Origin: Bacteroidota bacterium
GTDB lineage: Bacteria; Bacteroidota; Ignavibacteria; UBA10030
Assembly (NCBI GenBank): GCA_003453835.1
Contig: DMMN01000025.1
Coordinates: forward strand, 4,098 to 9,615
Reading direction: 5' to 3'
Length of the DNA stretch: 5,518 nucleotides
Positions 5,493 to 5,518 of this stretch are shown piece after piece (positions within the stretch are counted from its first letter, which is position 1; each line of letters begins with the position of its first letter). Both the position numbers and the translations under genes were made by a program. The notes under the pieces are model-generated. The model ran no database searches. It worked only from the letters and a program-made list of their open reading frames with translations, and had not been told where the DNA came from.

Positions 5493-5518
5493 GCCGAAGT
5501 GGCGGAACTGGTAGACGC
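5493..5518 (+). tRNA. 5' end of a third tRNA-Leu-like copy, truncated by window end
   Basis: These 26 bases carry the tRNA-Leu acceptor strand GCCGAAG and D arm up to position 25. They equal the start of the second unit exactly. Whether this is another interrupted unit or the intact functional tRNA-Leu gene from which the array arose cannot be decided, because the sequence stops just before the point where the insertion would begin. Confidence 0.4.

Larger units (their letters stand above)
5279..5518 (+). repeat. 107-bp tandem repeat with tRNA-Leu-like sequence, 2.2 copies, runs off the window end
   Basis: Units start at 5279, 5386 and 5493, an exact 107-bp period. The first two units differ at only three positions (A5300/G5407, A5362/T5469, T5366/A5473). 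The third is cut by the window end after 26 bases and is identical to unit 2 over that length. Each unit consists of a tRNA-Leu 5' segment (first 27 bases), a 45-base block with a strong hairpin, an anticodon-arm-like segment, and a tail ending TTGATATTCTTAAC. The sequence before the first unit does not resemble the unit tail, so the array begins cleanly at 5279. The repeat could be genuine tandem amplification or an assembly artefact at a contig end. Confidence 0.9.

Noticed and set aside
5279..5518. CRISPR array
   Set aside because: The whole 107-bp unit repeats, with no variable spacers between short repeats and no cas genes.

Overview
The window looks like an ordinary chromosomal stretch of a free-living bacterium. 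Genes are tightly packed, all on the + strand, with 1-nt and 4-nt overlaps (TGATG, ATGA) and Shine-Dalgarno sequences before several starts. Base composition by eye is balanced to slightly GC-rich. Protein style (a short SecG with a proline-rich tail, a Gfo/Idh/MocA oxidoreductase, a SAM hydrolase) fits the Bacteroidota/Chlorobiota (Ignavibacteria-like) neighbourhood. That placement is an inference of low certainty and no marker gene here settles it.

Layout. 2-412: C-terminal part of a Gfo/Idh/MocA-family oxidoreductase whose start lies before the window. 448-1251: SAM hydrolase (SAM hydroxide adenosyltransferase, DUF62 family). 1251-2354: ribD, bifunctional deaminase/reductase of riboflavin synthesis. 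2351-3235: exported class A beta-lactamase-like serine hydrolase. 3240-3836: ribE, riboflavin synthase alpha chain. 3840-4583: a 247-aa protein I do not recognise. 448 to 4583 has no gap longer than 4 nt and reads as one translationally coupled operon holding two riboflavin enzymes. No FMN riboswitch is visible, so any such control would lie upstream of the window or be absent.

4584-4718 is a 135-nt intergenic region with a promoter-like pair of hexamers and an intrinsic terminator whose 5' arm can also pair in a competing hairpin. It is followed by secG (4719-5057), and 11 nt later by a complete tRNA-Lys(CTT) (5069-5141) with a large hairpin right after it. E. coli also carries a tRNA gene (leuU) just after secG, so this linkage is not odd in itself.

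The last 377 bases hold no protein gene. 5185-5278 shows nothing I can name. From 5279 to the window end lies the most unusual part: a 107-bp tandem repeat (two full copies plus 26 nt of a third). Each copy begins with the 5' part of a tRNA-Leu gene (acceptor strand and D arm), continues with a 45-nt block carrying a perfect 11-bp inverted repeat, and then resumes with a Leu(CAA)-like anticodon arm. It never supplies a T arm or the 3' acceptor strand. This could be a degenerate tRNA array, a small insertion in a tRNA gene amplified in tandem, or an assembly artefact at a contig end.
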